From NCBI GenBank assembly GCA_963742585.1, contig CAVUMI010000009.1:1550001-1614000 (forward strand): a stretch of 64,000 bases of DNA, written 5' to 3'. The notes beneath the pieces are model-generated. The model was not told where the DNA came from and searched no databases. It saw only the letters and a list, made by a program, of their open reading frames with translations. Source of the stretch: JACDEA01 sp963742585. Its GTDB lineage: Bacteria; Actinomycetota; Acidimicrobiia; Acidimicrobiales; JACDEA01. The translations under genes were made by a program, and so were the position numbers. Below are positions 25,681-34,540 of the stretch, one piece after another (the first letter of the stretch is position 1; each line of letters starts with the position of its first letter).

Positions 25681-26835
25681 ATGACGACACCGTCAACTCC
25701 CGCCATTGAGAAGCCGGAATCCCTCGGCGTCGACCCCGAACGCCTCGACCTGCTCCTTGAGCGGGCCCGCAAGGAGATCGACGACGGCCTGCTGCCGTCG
25801 TGCCAGATCGCCATCGCCCGCAACGGCAAGCTGGCCGCGTTCGAGACCTTCGGCAACGCGACGCCGGACACGAAGTACATCGTCTTCTCCGCTACAAAGG
25901 CCTGGGTCGCCAGCGCGGCGTGGATTCTCATCGGCGAGGGCAAGCTCGACGTGTCGAAGCGGGTCGAGGAGTACATCCCCGAGTTCGGCACGAATGGCAA
26001 GGACGTCATCACCGTCGAGCAGGTGATGCTGCACACCTCGGGGTTCCCGCACGCGCCGATCGGTCCGCCCGACTGGGCCGACCGCGAGAAGCGCGTACAG
26101 CATTTCGCCAAATGGCGGCTCAACTGGGATCCGGGCACCGCGTACGAGTACCACCCGACGTCGGCCCACTGGGTGCTGGCCGAGTTAGTCGAGCGCACGA
26201 GCGGCCAGGACTACCGCGACTTCATCGAGCAGCGGGTCAGCGAACCGCTGGGTCTGCCGCGCGTCCTCGGTCTGGGTCGCGACCAGCAGGCCAACATCGC
26301 CGAGCTGGAGTTGTGCGGCGCGGTGGCGTCGCCCGACGAGCTCGAAGCGGCATTGGGTGTACGCGAGCTGCCGGTCACCGAAGTCACCGACGAAGCCCTG
26401 ATGTCGCTGAACCACCCCGCGGCGCGCGAGGTCGGCATCCCGGGCGGCGGCGGGCTGATGACCGCGGCCACGATGGCGCTCTTCTACCAGGCCCTCCTGC
26501 ACAACGACGCCGGCGTGTGGGACGACCAGACATTGCGCGACGCGACCAGCACCATCCGCAACAACCTGCCGGACATCTGGTCGGGCACGCCGGCCAACCG
26601 AGCGCTCGGTGTGGTGGTTGCGGGTGATGACGGCAAGGCCAAGTTCCGCGGCTTCGGCCACACGCAGTCGCCGGCAACGTTCGGCCACAACGGCGCGGCC
26701 GGCCAGATCGCCTGGGTCGACCCCGAGTCGGGGCTGTCGTTCTGCTACCTCACCAACGGCAACGACCTGAACATCATCCGCCAGGGTCGGCGGTCGATCG
26801 GCCTATCGAGCCGCGCTGCCGTCTGCGTCGCATAA
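25681..26835 (+). CDS. Serine hydrolase, beta-lactamase class C/esterase family
   Basis: A 384-residue protein with the penicillin-binding-like SxxK motif as Ser70-Ala-Thr-Lys73 (FSATKAW), a YEYHP segment near residue 158 as the second tyrosine motif, and HNGAAGQIAW near the C-terminus as the third. No signal peptide is visible, so a cytosolic esterase (EstB-like) is more likely than a beta-lactamase. A P3 palindromic repeat follows its stop by 7 nt and probably ends transcription. Confidence 0.87.
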   Translation: MTTPSTPAIEKPESLGVDPERLDLLLERARKEIDDGLLPSCQIAIARNGKLAAFETFGNATPDTKYIVFSATKAWVASAAWILIGEGKLDVSKRVEEYIPEFGTNGKDVITVEQVMLHTSGFPHAPIGPPDWADREKRVQHFAKWRLNWDPGTAYEYHPTSAHWVLAELVERTSGQDYRDFIEQRVSEPLGLPRVLGLGRDQQANIAELELCGAVASPDELEAALGVRELPVTEVTDEALMSLNHPAAREVGIPGGGGLMTAATMALFYQALLHNDAGVWDDQTLRDATSTIRNNLPDIWSGTPANRALGVVVAGDDGKAKFRGFGHTQSPATFGHNGAAGQIAWVDPESGLSFCYLTNGNDLNIIRQGRRSIGLSSRAAVCVA

Positions 26836-26841
26836 GACATC

Positions 26842-26891
26842 GTTCACCGGGCGATTCTCCGCGCATAGAGCGGGAGAATCGCCCGGTGAAC
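26842..26891. repeat. Palindromic repeat, family P3, copy 1
   Basis: Arms GTTCACCGGGCGATTCTCC (26842-26860) and GGAGAATCGCCCGGTGAAC (26873-26891) pair perfectly around a 12-nt loop. A nearly identical element lies at 29792-29845. It sits between the convergent serine hydrolase and beta-propeller genes, a natural place for a bidirectional terminator. Confidence 0.88.
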
Positions 26892-27039
26892 AGTTAGGAC
26901 GTCGGGTTACGGGACGCCGGTGCCCGCCTCGCAGTTAGCGGCGGAGTCGGAGCCGGCGTCGCCGTTGCAGCGACGAGGCGCCGAACCCATCTGACCGCCC
27001 TCCAAGCGCACCCTTGTGGCCCGCCTGACGACCATTCGG
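26892..27039. other. Intergenic stretch, no supported gene
   Basis: About 150 nt between the P3 repeat and the beta-propeller stop. A minus-strand frame (26907-27122) is open but overlaps the propeller gene and resembles no known protein. I see no RNA structure beyond the repeat. Confidence 0.5.
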
Positions 27040-29274
27040 TCAAGGCCCGGAAGGCGGTGCCGGTTCGGTCTGACCCGGATTACCGGGACTCGTACCGCCG
27101 CCAGAGGAGCTCGGGTTGCCAAATGGCACCCACGCCTGCTCGGCGAACGTGCCGAGGTCGCTGGCCTGGAGGCCGTTAACCGACAGTGTGAACAGGCGGT
27201 CGCCGATTACGAGCGAGCGGGTGATCATGTCGTTGTGGTTGGTGATCCGGCCGACCTCGCGGATCTCGCTCGGCACCACGTGCATACCGACCGCACCCAT
27301 GAAGCCGGGGCCGCCCTTGGTCTGGTCGTACTCCTGCACCGGGATCACCGCGAGCTGCCGGGGCGCCCAGTAGAGGAAGGCGTGGTGGTCGTACTCGGCC
27401 TGCGACCCACCCTGACCCAATGCCCGCTTCTGCAGCAGCTTGGGGGCGGCGGGGTTGGAGACGTCGAACAGCGACACCTGGGTGCCGAGGCGGCGACCCT
27501 CGTCGGTCGCGTCCTGGCCGATGCCGATGAGCAGCTTGTCGCTCACCGGGTGCAGGTAGGCCGAGTAGCCCGGGATCTTCAGCTCGCCGACGACGCGGGG
27601 CTTGGTGGGCACGCTCAGGTCGATGACGTAGAGCGGGTCGGTCTGGCGGAACGTAACGACGTAGCCCACGGCGCCGATAAAGCGCACCGCGTAGATGCGC
27701 TCGGTCTTGCCTAGGCCGCCGACCTGGCCGATCTGGTTCAGGATCTTGCCGTCGTCGGCCAGCACCGACACATAGCTCTGGTCGCCGTCGGTCGTCGCCA
27801 CCCGCAGGTTGCCGGCGTGCTCCGAGAACGAGAACTGGTTTAGCGCGGTCCCCCGCACCGAGCCGGACACCTTGTACTGGGCCTGACCCGGATCGCTGAT
27901 GTCGAAGGTGTGGATGAGCGTCTTGCGGACCGGTGCGATCTCGGGCATGGCGCCGCCGGCCATCGGGCGCACGTCGCCCCATTGGTTGGTCGCGACGTAC
28001 AGCCGGTTGGCCGATGAGTAGACGAGGTTGCCGTCCGCGGTCACCGAGGTGGTCTTGGCCGCGGTCGGGTTCTTGGGGTCGAGAGACATCACCGAGAGCT
28101 GGCCGAAGCCGGAGAAGCTCGGCGGGCGATACGCCTGGTCGCAGGCGACCAGCGGCTTGGCCGCGCTGGGACGGCCGGCGCTGTCGGTCACCGTGTAGTG
28201 AGGAACCCAGTCGTCGAACTTGGCGTTGCGGACGACCGTCCGGTTGTTCTCGAGGGCTGCGGTCTCGGCGCCGCGGGTGCCGTCGGTCGGGTAGGTGAAC
28301 GCCATCCGCGACGGATACGAGTTCATGACGATGCGGGCCACACCGTCAACCAGGCGCGCGGACACGTAGTTGCCGTCGACGTCGAGGTGCGAGACCTCTT
28401 TCAGCGCATCGGGATTGGCGACGTCGAGCACGATGATGCGTGTCGTCGGGCCACCGGGACCCGGATACGGCGCGATCGCACGCGACGAGACCGGCGAGTC
28501 AGCGACCGCGTAATTGGCGCCACCCGAGAACACCACGGCGCGGTTGCCGACGAGGAACAGCTCGGTGGCATTGCCGACCTCGATCGATCCGAGGATCTTG
28601 GGCTGCGCGGCGTCCACCACGAAGAGACGACCGTTGCTCAGCGCGTAGATGCGCTTGCCGTCGGTCTTGACCACGTCGGGCTCGTCGATGCCCGCCTCTT
28701 GCACATTGGTGGTCGAGAAGCCGTCGCCGGTGTTCGCCAGCGAGCCGGGCGAAGCGCTGGGCGCTTGACTCGCGGACGAATCCGCCGCGCCGGCCGCCGG
28801 AGTCGCGGTCCGCGACTCCATCGCGCCGGCGGCGTCGCCGCGCATGGCCATCCCGCCGCCGGTGCCGCCAGGGAGTCCGTAGGCCGAGACCACCTCAAGG
28901 CCCTTGGTGCGCATGTAAGAGGTGTAGGTGCCGCAGTTGGCGAACGGCACGAGCCGGCTGGCGGCGATGAGCTTGGACGGGATGCTGACCTCAGGCGGTC
29001 CAGCGGTTGTCGACGAGGAACCGGGCACGTCGACCGGGCCGGACGCGACCTGGGGCGGCTTCGAGTCGTTGTTGATCACGAACGCCGCGGCCACGCCGGT
29101 GATCAGCGAGATCGACGCGGCGATGGCGATGGCCGGTGCGAAGCGGCGAAACGGTGTCAGAGGCCGCACCGTGGCGTGGGTCTGTGCCGCCTCCAGCACA
29201 TCTTCCGCGCCACGGGGCGTGCCCCTGGTGGCCAGCCGTTCCAATTGGTTCTTCAGCTCATGGTCTTCCATCAC
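27040..29274 (-). CDS. Membrane-anchored secreted beta-propeller protein, candidate anti-sigma sensor
   Basis: A 744-residue protein. Residues 1-45 are cytoplasmic (MMEDHELKNQLERLATRGTP...), 46-68 form one helix (FAPAIAIAASISLITGVAAAFV), and the exterior is a long beta-propeller with repeated VDAAQPKILGSIEVG, IIVLDVANPDALKEVSHLDV and VIDLSVPTKPRVVGELKIPG units. This matches actinobacterial beta-propeller domain proteins (COG4880-like). The ATG overlaps the stop of an ECF sigma gene, a layout expected for a sigma/anti-sigma pair, with the short N-terminus as the inhibitory part. No zinc-binding anti-sigma motif is visible, so that role is inference. Confidence 0.8.
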   Translation of the reverse strand: MMEDHELKNQLERLATRGTPRGAEDVLEAAQTHATVRPLTPFRRFAPAIAIAASISLITGVAAAFVINNDSKPPQVASGPVDVPGSSSTTAGPPEVSIPSKLIAASRLVPFANCGTYTSYMRTKGLEVVSAYGLPGGTGGGMAMRGDAAGAMESRTATPAAGAADSSASQAPSASPGSLANTGDGFSTTNVQEAGIDEPDVVKTDGKRIYALSNGRLFVVDAAQPKILGSIEVGNATELFLVGNRAVVFSGGANYAVADSPVSSRAIAPYPGPGGPTTRIIVLDVANPDALKEVSHLDVDGNYVSARLVDGVARIVMNSYPSRMAFTYPTDGTRGAETAALENNRTVVRNAKFDDWVPHYTVTDSAGRPSAAKPLVACDQAYRPPSFSGFGQLSVMSLDPKNPTAAKTTSVTADGNLVYSSANRLYVATNQWGDVRPMAGGAMPEIAPVRKTLIHTFDISDPGQAQYKVSGSVRGTALNQFSFSEHAGNLRVATTDGDQSYVSVLADDGKILNQIGQVGGLGKTERIYAVRFIGAVGYVVTFRQTDPLYVIDLSVPTKPRVVGELKIPGYSAYLHPVSDKLLIGIGQDATDEGRRLGTQVSLFDVSNPAAPKLLQKRALGQGGSQAEYDHHAFLYWAPRQLAVIPVQEYDQTKGGPGFMGAVGMHVVPSEIREVGRITNHNDMITRSLVIGDRLFTLSVNGLQASDLGTFAEQAWVPFGNPSSSGGGTSPGNPGQTEPAPPSGP

Positions 29275-29750
29275 TGCTCTCCTTCAAGATCCAGACGTAG
29301 GCGCTTGCGGGCGCGGGCGGCGCGGGCGCGGGCCGCCTCTTCGGTGATGCCGAGGAGCGCGGCGGCCTCGGCGTAGGGCTGGCCTTCGACCTCGACCAGA
29401 TAGAGCACCGCCCGCCCCTCGGGCGGCACGCGCAGCAAGTCGGCGAGGTCCGAGTCGTACTCGGCGCTGCGGCTCTCCTCGGGGCGGCCGGTCCGCCCCA
29501 TGGCAACCCGCCAGCGGGCAAAACCGCGCCGCTGGTTCGACGCCAAGTTGACAATCGTGCGGCGCAAGTAGGCGCCGGGGTTGTCGAGGTCGCTCAGGTT
29601 GTGAGTGCGCAGCGCCTGGGCGACAGCTTCCTGGACCAGATCATCGGGGTCGACTTCCACCGGTCCAGTTGCCGCGGCGAAGCGTCGAAGTTCCGGGTAG
29701 AGCTCCTCGAAGAGCTCCGCGTCCCCTTTCACCTGTAGAGCTTGCACCAC
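29271..29750 (-). CDS. ECF RNA polymerase sigma factor (SigE-like subfamily)
   Basis: A 159-residue sigma factor. Region 2 shows ELFEELYPELRRFAAATG and VDPDDLVQEAVAQALRTHNLSDLDNPGAYLRRTIVNLASNQRR. Region 4 shows VPPEGRAVLYLVEVEGQPYAEAAALLGITEEAARARAARARKRL. The start is GTG at 29750. It is translationally coupled to the beta-propeller gene. The P3 repeat lies about 40 bp upstream, so its promoter must fall in a very short interval. Confidence 0.87.
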   Translation of the reverse strand: MVQALQVKGDAELFEELYPELRRFAAATGPVEVDPDDLVQEAVAQALRTHNLSDLDNPGAYLRRTIVNLASNQRRGFARWRVAMGRTGRPEESRSAEYDSDLADLLRVPPEGRAVLYLVEVEGQPYAEAAALLGITEEAARARAARARKRLRLDLEGEQ

Positions 29751-29791
29751 CCTGATGACACCGCAGCGGAGCCATCCGTGACGCCGCCGAT

Positions 29792-29845
29792 CTGTTCACC
29801 GGGCGATTCTCCGCGCATAGCGCGTGAGAATCGCCCGGTGAACAG
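29792..29845. repeat. Palindromic repeat, family P3, copy 2
   Basis: Perfect 20-bp arms CTGTTCACCGGGCGATTCTC (29792-29811) and GAGAATCGCCCGGTGAACAG (29826-29845) enclose a 14-nt loop that is itself nearly symmetric (CGCGCATAGCGCG). The right arm ends one base before the ABC exporter stop codon region (29847), so it probably terminates that operon. Confidence 0.88.
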
Positions 29846-29846
29846 G

Positions 29847-31682
29847 TCACACCAGGGAGTCGGCCCAGGCTTGGTGGAGGTCGTGGTAGCGGCCGCCGCC
29901 GCCGATGAGGTGGGCCGGGGCGCCGTCTTCGACGATGCGGCCGTCGTCGATGACGAGGACGCGGTCGGCGATCTCCACGGTGGACAGCCGGTGGGCGATG
30001 ATCACCGCGGTGCGGTCGGCCAGCAGGGTTCGCAGCGCGTGCTGCACCAGCCGCTCGCTGGGAATGTCGAGCGATGACGTGGCCTCATCGAGGATGAGGA
30101 CGTGCGGGTCGGCGAGGAAGGCGCGGGCGAAGCTGACCAGCTGGCGCTGGCCGGCGGACAGACGCCCGCCCCGCTTACGGACGTCGGTGTCGTAGCCATC
30201 GGGCAGCGCGCTGATGAAGTCGTGGGCGCCGATCGCCCGCGCCGCGGCCTCGATCTCCGGGCGCGTCGCACCCGGTCGCCCAAATTCGATGTTGTCGGCG
30301 ACGGACCCGGAGAACAGGAAGTTCTCCTGGGTGACCGTGACCACCGCCCGGCGCAGGTCGTCGACCGAGAGATCACGGAGGTCGATGCCGTCGAGGCGCA
30401 CCTGGCCCGCGGTGGGGTCGTAGAACCGGGCGATCAAACGCGCGACGGTCGTCTTGCCCGCGCCGGTCTCCCCCACCAGCGCGACCGTCTGCCCCGCCGG
30501 GATCACCAGGTCGAGATGCGGGAGGACGGGCCGGTCCTCGCGGTAGTGGAACTTCACGGCCTCGAACCGCACCTCGCCGGCCGCGTTGTCCAGCCGGACG
30601 GGGCTCTGGGGCTCGGCGACCGCCGGCGCCTCGTCGAGGACACCCGAGAGCTTCTCGAGCGCGGCCGCCGCCGACTGGAAGGCGTTGTAGAACTGCGCCA
30701 GCTCCTGCACCGGCTCGAAGAACCGGCGCATGTAGAGCAGGAACGCGATCAGCACGCCGACCTTGATGTCAGTGTGGATCACGCGCTCGCCGCCGATGAA
30801 CAAGACCGCGGCGGAGCTCACGCCACCGACGATGCGCGTGCCCGGGCCGTAGACACCGATCAGCCGGGCCGCCCAGCGGTTGGCGTCTCGGTAGCGGCCG
30901 TTGACGTCCTCGAAGATCTCTTGGTTGCGCGGCTCCCGCCGGAACGCCTGCACAGCACGGATGCCGGCCAGCGACTCGACGAAGTGGACGATCACCAGCG
31001 CGACGGCCTCACGAGTGGCGCGATACGCGCGCGCCGAGTTGATGCGGAACCAGATCGTGCCGGCGACGACGACGCTGAAAGCCAGCAGCGCCACCGTCGT
31101 GAGCGGCACATCGAGCAGCAGCATCAGCGTGATGATGCTGAAGACCGATAGCACCGACCAGGCGAGGGTCTGTAGTCCGTAGTTGAGCAACTCGGAGATG
31201 GCGTCGATGTCGGAGGTGAGCCGCGAGACGACCCGCCCAGATGTGTAACGCTCGTGGAAGCTGATCGAGAGGCGCTGGAAGTGGTCGTAGAGGCGCATCC
31301 GGAGATCGAAGAGGATGTCCTGGCCGACACGCCCGGTGATGCGGTCGAACAGGTAATCGCACACCGAGTTGAGGAGCGACGCGCCGATGAACACTGCAAC
31401 GATCGCGATGAGCGCGGACGCGCTCCCGCCGTCCACGAGCAAGGGCGGGATGCCGCGGTCGATGGCCAGGTGGACGAGCCACGGCCCGGCCAGGCTCGTC
31501 GCGTTGAAGACGATGATGACCGCGAGCGAGGCCCAGATCATCCGCTTGTGCGGCCGCAGCAACGAAGCGAGCAGCCGCCGGCTCCGGCTCCGCAGGAACG
31601 TGCCCAAGCCAGGCGTGGCGATGTCGTCGACCCCCTCGGCCGCGACGCCGCGCCAACTCTCGGTCGCCGTGGGCGCCGTCAC
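29847..31682 (-). CDS. ABC exporter half-transporter (subunit 2)
   Basis: A 611-residue fused membrane/ATPase protein. Six helices lie between about residues 45 and 330, starting at MIWASLAVIIVFNATSLAGPWL. The ATPase domain has Walker A GETGAGKTT near 400, signature LSAGQRQ, Walker B VLILDEATSSLD and the H-loop AHRLS. The signature is the degenerate-type LSAGQ instead of LSGGQ, as often seen in heterodimers. The GTG start at 31682 overlaps the stop of subunit 1 as GTGA. The frame extends far upstream, but that part overlaps subunit 1 and is rejected. Likely a multidrug or lipid exporter. Confidence 0.9.
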   Translation of the reverse strand: MTAPTATESWRGVAAEGVDDIATPGLGTFLRSRSRRLLASLLRPHKRMIWASLAVIIVFNATSLAGPWLVHLAIDRGIPPLLVDGGSASALIAIVAVFIGASLLNSVCDYLFDRITGRVGQDILFDLRMRLYDHFQRLSISFHERYTSGRVVSRLTSDIDAISELLNYGLQTLAWSVLSVFSIITLMLLLDVPLTTVALLAFSVVVAGTIWFRINSARAYRATREAVALVIVHFVESLAGIRAVQAFRREPRNQEIFEDVNGRYRDANRWAARLIGVYGPGTRIVGGVSSAAVLFIGGERVIHTDIKVGVLIAFLLYMRRFFEPVQELAQFYNAFQSAAAALEKLSGVLDEAPAVAEPQSPVRLDNAAGEVRFEAVKFHYREDRPVLPHLDLVIPAGQTVALVGETGAGKTTVARLIARFYDPTAGQVRLDGIDLRDLSVDDLRRAVVTVTQENFLFSGSVADNIEFGRPGATRPEIEAAARAIGAHDFISALPDGYDTDVRKRGGRLSAGQRQLVSFARAFLADPHVLILDEATSSLDIPSERLVQHALRTLLADRTAVIIAHRLSTVEIADRVLVIDDGRIVEDGAPAHLIGGGGRYHDLHQAWADSLV

Positions 31683-33434
31683 GCGACCTCTTGATCCTGT
31701 GCTGCAAGTTCCTCGGCCTGCTGGCTGAGGATGTCGCGGTACGCGGGCACGCTCTCGAGCAGTTCGCTGTGGGTGCCGATAGCCGTGAGCGTGCCGTTCT
31801 CCAGCAGCGCCACCCGGTCGGCGAGGGCGACCGTCGACGGTCGGTGGACAACCAGCAACGCGGTCGTCCCGGCCAGCACCCGCTTGAGCGCCTCTTCGAC
31901 CAGCGCCTCGGTGTGAACGTCGAGCGACGAGAGCGGGTCGTCGAGAACGAGGACGCGCGGCCGGCCGATCACGGCCCGGGCCAGGGCAAGCCGCTGGCGC
32001 TGGCCCCCGGAGAGCGAGAGCCCCTGCTCCCCCACCCGCGTGTCGAGCCCCCATGGCAAGTCGTAGGCGAACGTGGCTTGCGCGACTTCAAGGGCGCGGG
32101 CCACGTCGTCGTCGGAAGCGTCGGGGAAGCCGAGCAGGAGGTTCTCGCGTACCGACGCGGAGAACAGCACCGGGTCCTCGAACGCGACCGCAACGTGGCG
32201 ACGCAGCGACTCCAACGTGAGATCACGCACATCGTGGCCGTCGAGGGTGATCCGCCCCGCGCTCACGTCGTAGAGCCGCGGCACGAGCGACGCCAGCGTG
32301 GTCTTGCCGCAGCCTGTGGTGCCGACGAGGGCGACCGTCTCGCCGGGCGCGATGTCGAGATCGATGTCGTGCAGTAGTGCCGCTCCCCGCTCGCTATAAC
32401 CGAACCCGACGCCTTCAAAGCGAACGCGGCCGGCCGCGGTCTCCAGCGCCAGCGCGTCGGTCCGGTCGACGATCGCCGGCTCGGTGTCGAACACCTCCAT
32501 GACGCGCGACGCCGCGGTGCCGGCCTCCTCGGCCATGGCCAGGATCTCGCCCAGGCTCTCGACCGGCCAGACCAGCATCAGCGTGAGCGAGATGAACGCG
32601 GCCAGCTCGCCCAGCGTCGAGCGCGCCCCGCCCGACGGCGACCGCGCCGCCGAACAGGACCCCGGCCAGTGTGAGGTTGGGAATCAGCCCGAGCACTGAC
32701 CAGAAGCGGGCCCGCAGAAACACCTTGTCCATGCTCGAGGCCTGGACGACGCGCGCGCCGGCGGCGAACTTGTCGAGCGCGAGCTGCCGACGACCGAACG
32801 CCTTGATCACCCGGACGCCACCCGCGCCTTCCTCGATGAGGGTGGTGAGGTCGCCCTCTTCATCCTGGAGGCGACGGGATACCGCGCCGTAGCTTCGTTC
32901 GAAGCGGGCTGAGAGCCAGAAGATCGGGACGGCGGACGCGGCGACCACCAGCGCAAGCTGCACGTGCATCTGGAGCAACAGGACGATCACAGCGAGGAAG
33001 GTGGCGATGTTGACCACTAGGAACACCAGGCCGAAGCCCATGAACCGGCGGATCACCACCGGATCGGACACCGCCCGTGAGAGCAGCTGGCCGGACTGCC
33101 ACTGGTCGTGGAACGCGATCGGCAGCCGTTGGAGATGGGCGTAGAGATCGTTGCGGATGTCGGTCTCCATGCCGGTGGCCGCGTTGGCCAGCACGAAGCG
33201 CCGCAGCATGGCCATCCCGCCTTCGAAGACGCCGAGGCCGAGCGCCAACAGGGCGAGCGGCCAGATGCCGTCGCCATCGCCGCGCGCTACCGGGCCGTCG
33301 ATCACTGCTTTGGTCACCAGCGGCAGCACCGTGGCCGCGGCGAGGCCGGCGAAGGCGGCAAGGACCATCGCCACCATCGCGCCGGCATAGGGCCGGACAT
33401 ACGCGCGGACGCGCCAAAGGCCGGAGAGGTGCAT
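31679..33434 (-). CDS. ABC exporter half-transporter (subunit 1, frameshifted)
   Basis: The membrane domain (MHLSGLWRVRAYVRPYAGAM... to VLFGGAVAVG) and the ATPase half (from RSTLGELAAFISLTLMLVWP to the TGA at 31679) are in different frames. The break falls in the G/C run at 32625-32633. The ATPase half has Walker A GTTGCGKTT, signature LSGGQRQRLALARA and Walker B VLVLDDPLSSLD. This last has Asp in place of the catalytic Glu, so the two-subunit pump probably has one degenerate ATP site. The restored length of about 585 residues is normal. Confidence 0.82.
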
Positions 33435-33489
33435 TGGTTGTATCGACCTTACCGAGGGGGTGCGCGGCGGCCGAACGAATTAATCCGGT

Positions 33490-34008
33490 TTAGGCGGTCT
33501 GCGGTTGGGCGGCCCAGTGGCCGCGGCGGCGCACCCGAATCACGGGCATCCGCTGGGTGAAGCCGGCGATCTGCACCGCCCGCGCGCCCTCCACCACCGC
33601 CCAGTCGGGCAGGTCGGTGATCGACGGCGTGGCCAGCACTTCGTGGGGGGCGGCGATGTCACATAGGCGCGCCGCCAGGTTCACCGCAGTGCCGATGTGG
33701 TCGTCGCCCTCGAAGAGGATCACCGGGCCTCGTGCCATCCCGGCGCGCAGGGCGAGCGGCGCCTGGATCTCGTCGAAATGGCGCTCGACCTCGAGCACCG
33801 CGCTCACGAGCGCCTCCTGGTCGACGCCCACGAACATCGCGCCGTCGCCCAGCCACTTGGCGACCCGCACGCCGTAGTCAGACGCGACCTGGCGCACGCA
33901 GGCGCGGAAGTCGGCCAGAACCGCGACGGCGCGCTCGTCACCGTGAGCCTCGGTAAAGGCCGTGAACCCGCACAGGTCCAGGAAGGCGAACGTCCGTTCA
34001 ACGCGCAT
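33490..34008 (-). CDS. Class III nucleotide cyclase-like protein
   Basis: A 172-residue stand-alone guanylate/adenylate cyclase catalytic domain. It has FAFLDLCGFTAFTEAHGDERA (first metal Asp), VAKWLGDGAMFVG (second Asp) and DDHIGTAVNLAARLCDIA (transition-state region). The ATG at 34008 begins directly at the first strand. The protein lacks sensor or membrane domains, so it may be soluble or degenerate. It stands between the exporter operon and a small membrane protein. Confidence 0.85.
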   Translation of the reverse strand: MRVERTFAFLDLCGFTAFTEAHGDERAVAVLADFRACVRQVASDYGVRVAKWLGDGAMFVGVDQEALVSAVLEVERHFDEIQAPLALRAGMARGPVILFEGDDHIGTAVNLAARLCDIAAPHEVLATPSITDLPDWAVVEGARAVQIAGFTQRMPVIRVRRRGHWAAQPQTA

Positions 34009-34027
34009 ACCTCCAGTGTGCCTGTTG

Positions 34028-34447
34028 CTAGCTGGAGTTAGCACGTCCTTTGCGTGTGCCATCGGTCACAAGAAGCGCAATGCAGACGACCATGACTGCC
34101 GCGAGTCCGACCAACTGCCCCACTTTGTCCGAAGTCTCGAACGGATCCAGATGGGTGGCGTGGTACAGCTCGTGCGGTACGGCGGCAACGAGGAAGGCGA
34201 CCGCGGCCACCTGGATGAGCCGGGGCGTCAACCAAATGAGGGCAGCCAGCGCCAGCACGGTCATCGCCAGGTTGAGCGAGCCGAAGTCGACGACGAGGTG
34301 ATGGTTGTACGGCCCGTCGAGGGCGACCCAGTGCCGACCGCCGCCCGGGAAGTCGTCGTAGAAGGACCGCGGTGCCAACGTCGCCCATAGCCCGATCGGC
34401 CCCGAGCTCAACGCCAGGATGGCCAAGCACACGCGCTGGAATCGCAT
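34028..34447 (-). CDS. Small four-helix membrane protein (DUF4345-like)
   Basis: A 139-residue protein with helices at about 5-22, 55-80 (LNLAMTVLALAALIWL), 83-100 and 115-133, and the loop APRSFYDDFPGGGRHWVALDGPYNHHLVVDFGS. This loop pattern is common in an actinobacterial family of unknown function. The gene ends 19 nt before the cyclase start, so the two are probably co-transcribed. Confidence 0.75.
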   Translation of the reverse strand: MRFQRVCLAILALSSGPIGLWATLAPRSFYDDFPGGGRHWVALDGPYNHHLVVDFGSLNLAMTVLALAALIWLTPRLIQVAAVAFLVAAVPHELYHATHLDPFETSDKVGQLVGLAAVMVVCIALLVTDGTRKGRANSS

Positions 34448-34487
34448 GTGCGGACTCTACGGCCGCGGGCAAGAACTCCTTGTTGGT

Positions 34488-34519
34488 GATCTAGCACAGT
34501 GATATCACTATGCTAGATC
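34488..34519. promoter_or_regulatory. 32-bp palindromic operator upstream of the SPFH/RHH genes
   Basis: The outer arms GATCTAGCA and TGCTAGATC flank a perfect inner AGTGATATCACT (34498-34509) with one mismatched pair between. It lies 21 bp upstream of the SPFH start codon and its RBS (AGGAGGAGAG). Ribbon-helix-helix dimers bind tandem short palindromes of this kind, and an RHH gene closes the operon. Autoregulation is inferred. Confidence 0.65.
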
Positions 34520-34540
34520 GCTCACAACAGGAGGAGAGAG

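Noticed and set aside
26907..27122. 71-codon minus-strand frame after the beta-propeller gene
   Set aside because: It overlaps the propeller C-terminus, has no RBS and no recognisable family.
27761..27772. GCACCGACAC arm of family P1 inside the beta-propeller gene
   Set aside because: Only one arm is present, and it encodes an ordinary strand (YVSVLADD). No inverted partner lies nearby.
31683..32054. N-terminal extension of the second ABC subunit
   Set aside because: It overlaps the first subunit in another frame and lacks family similarity. The GTG at 31682 gives the normal start and a 4-nt overlap.
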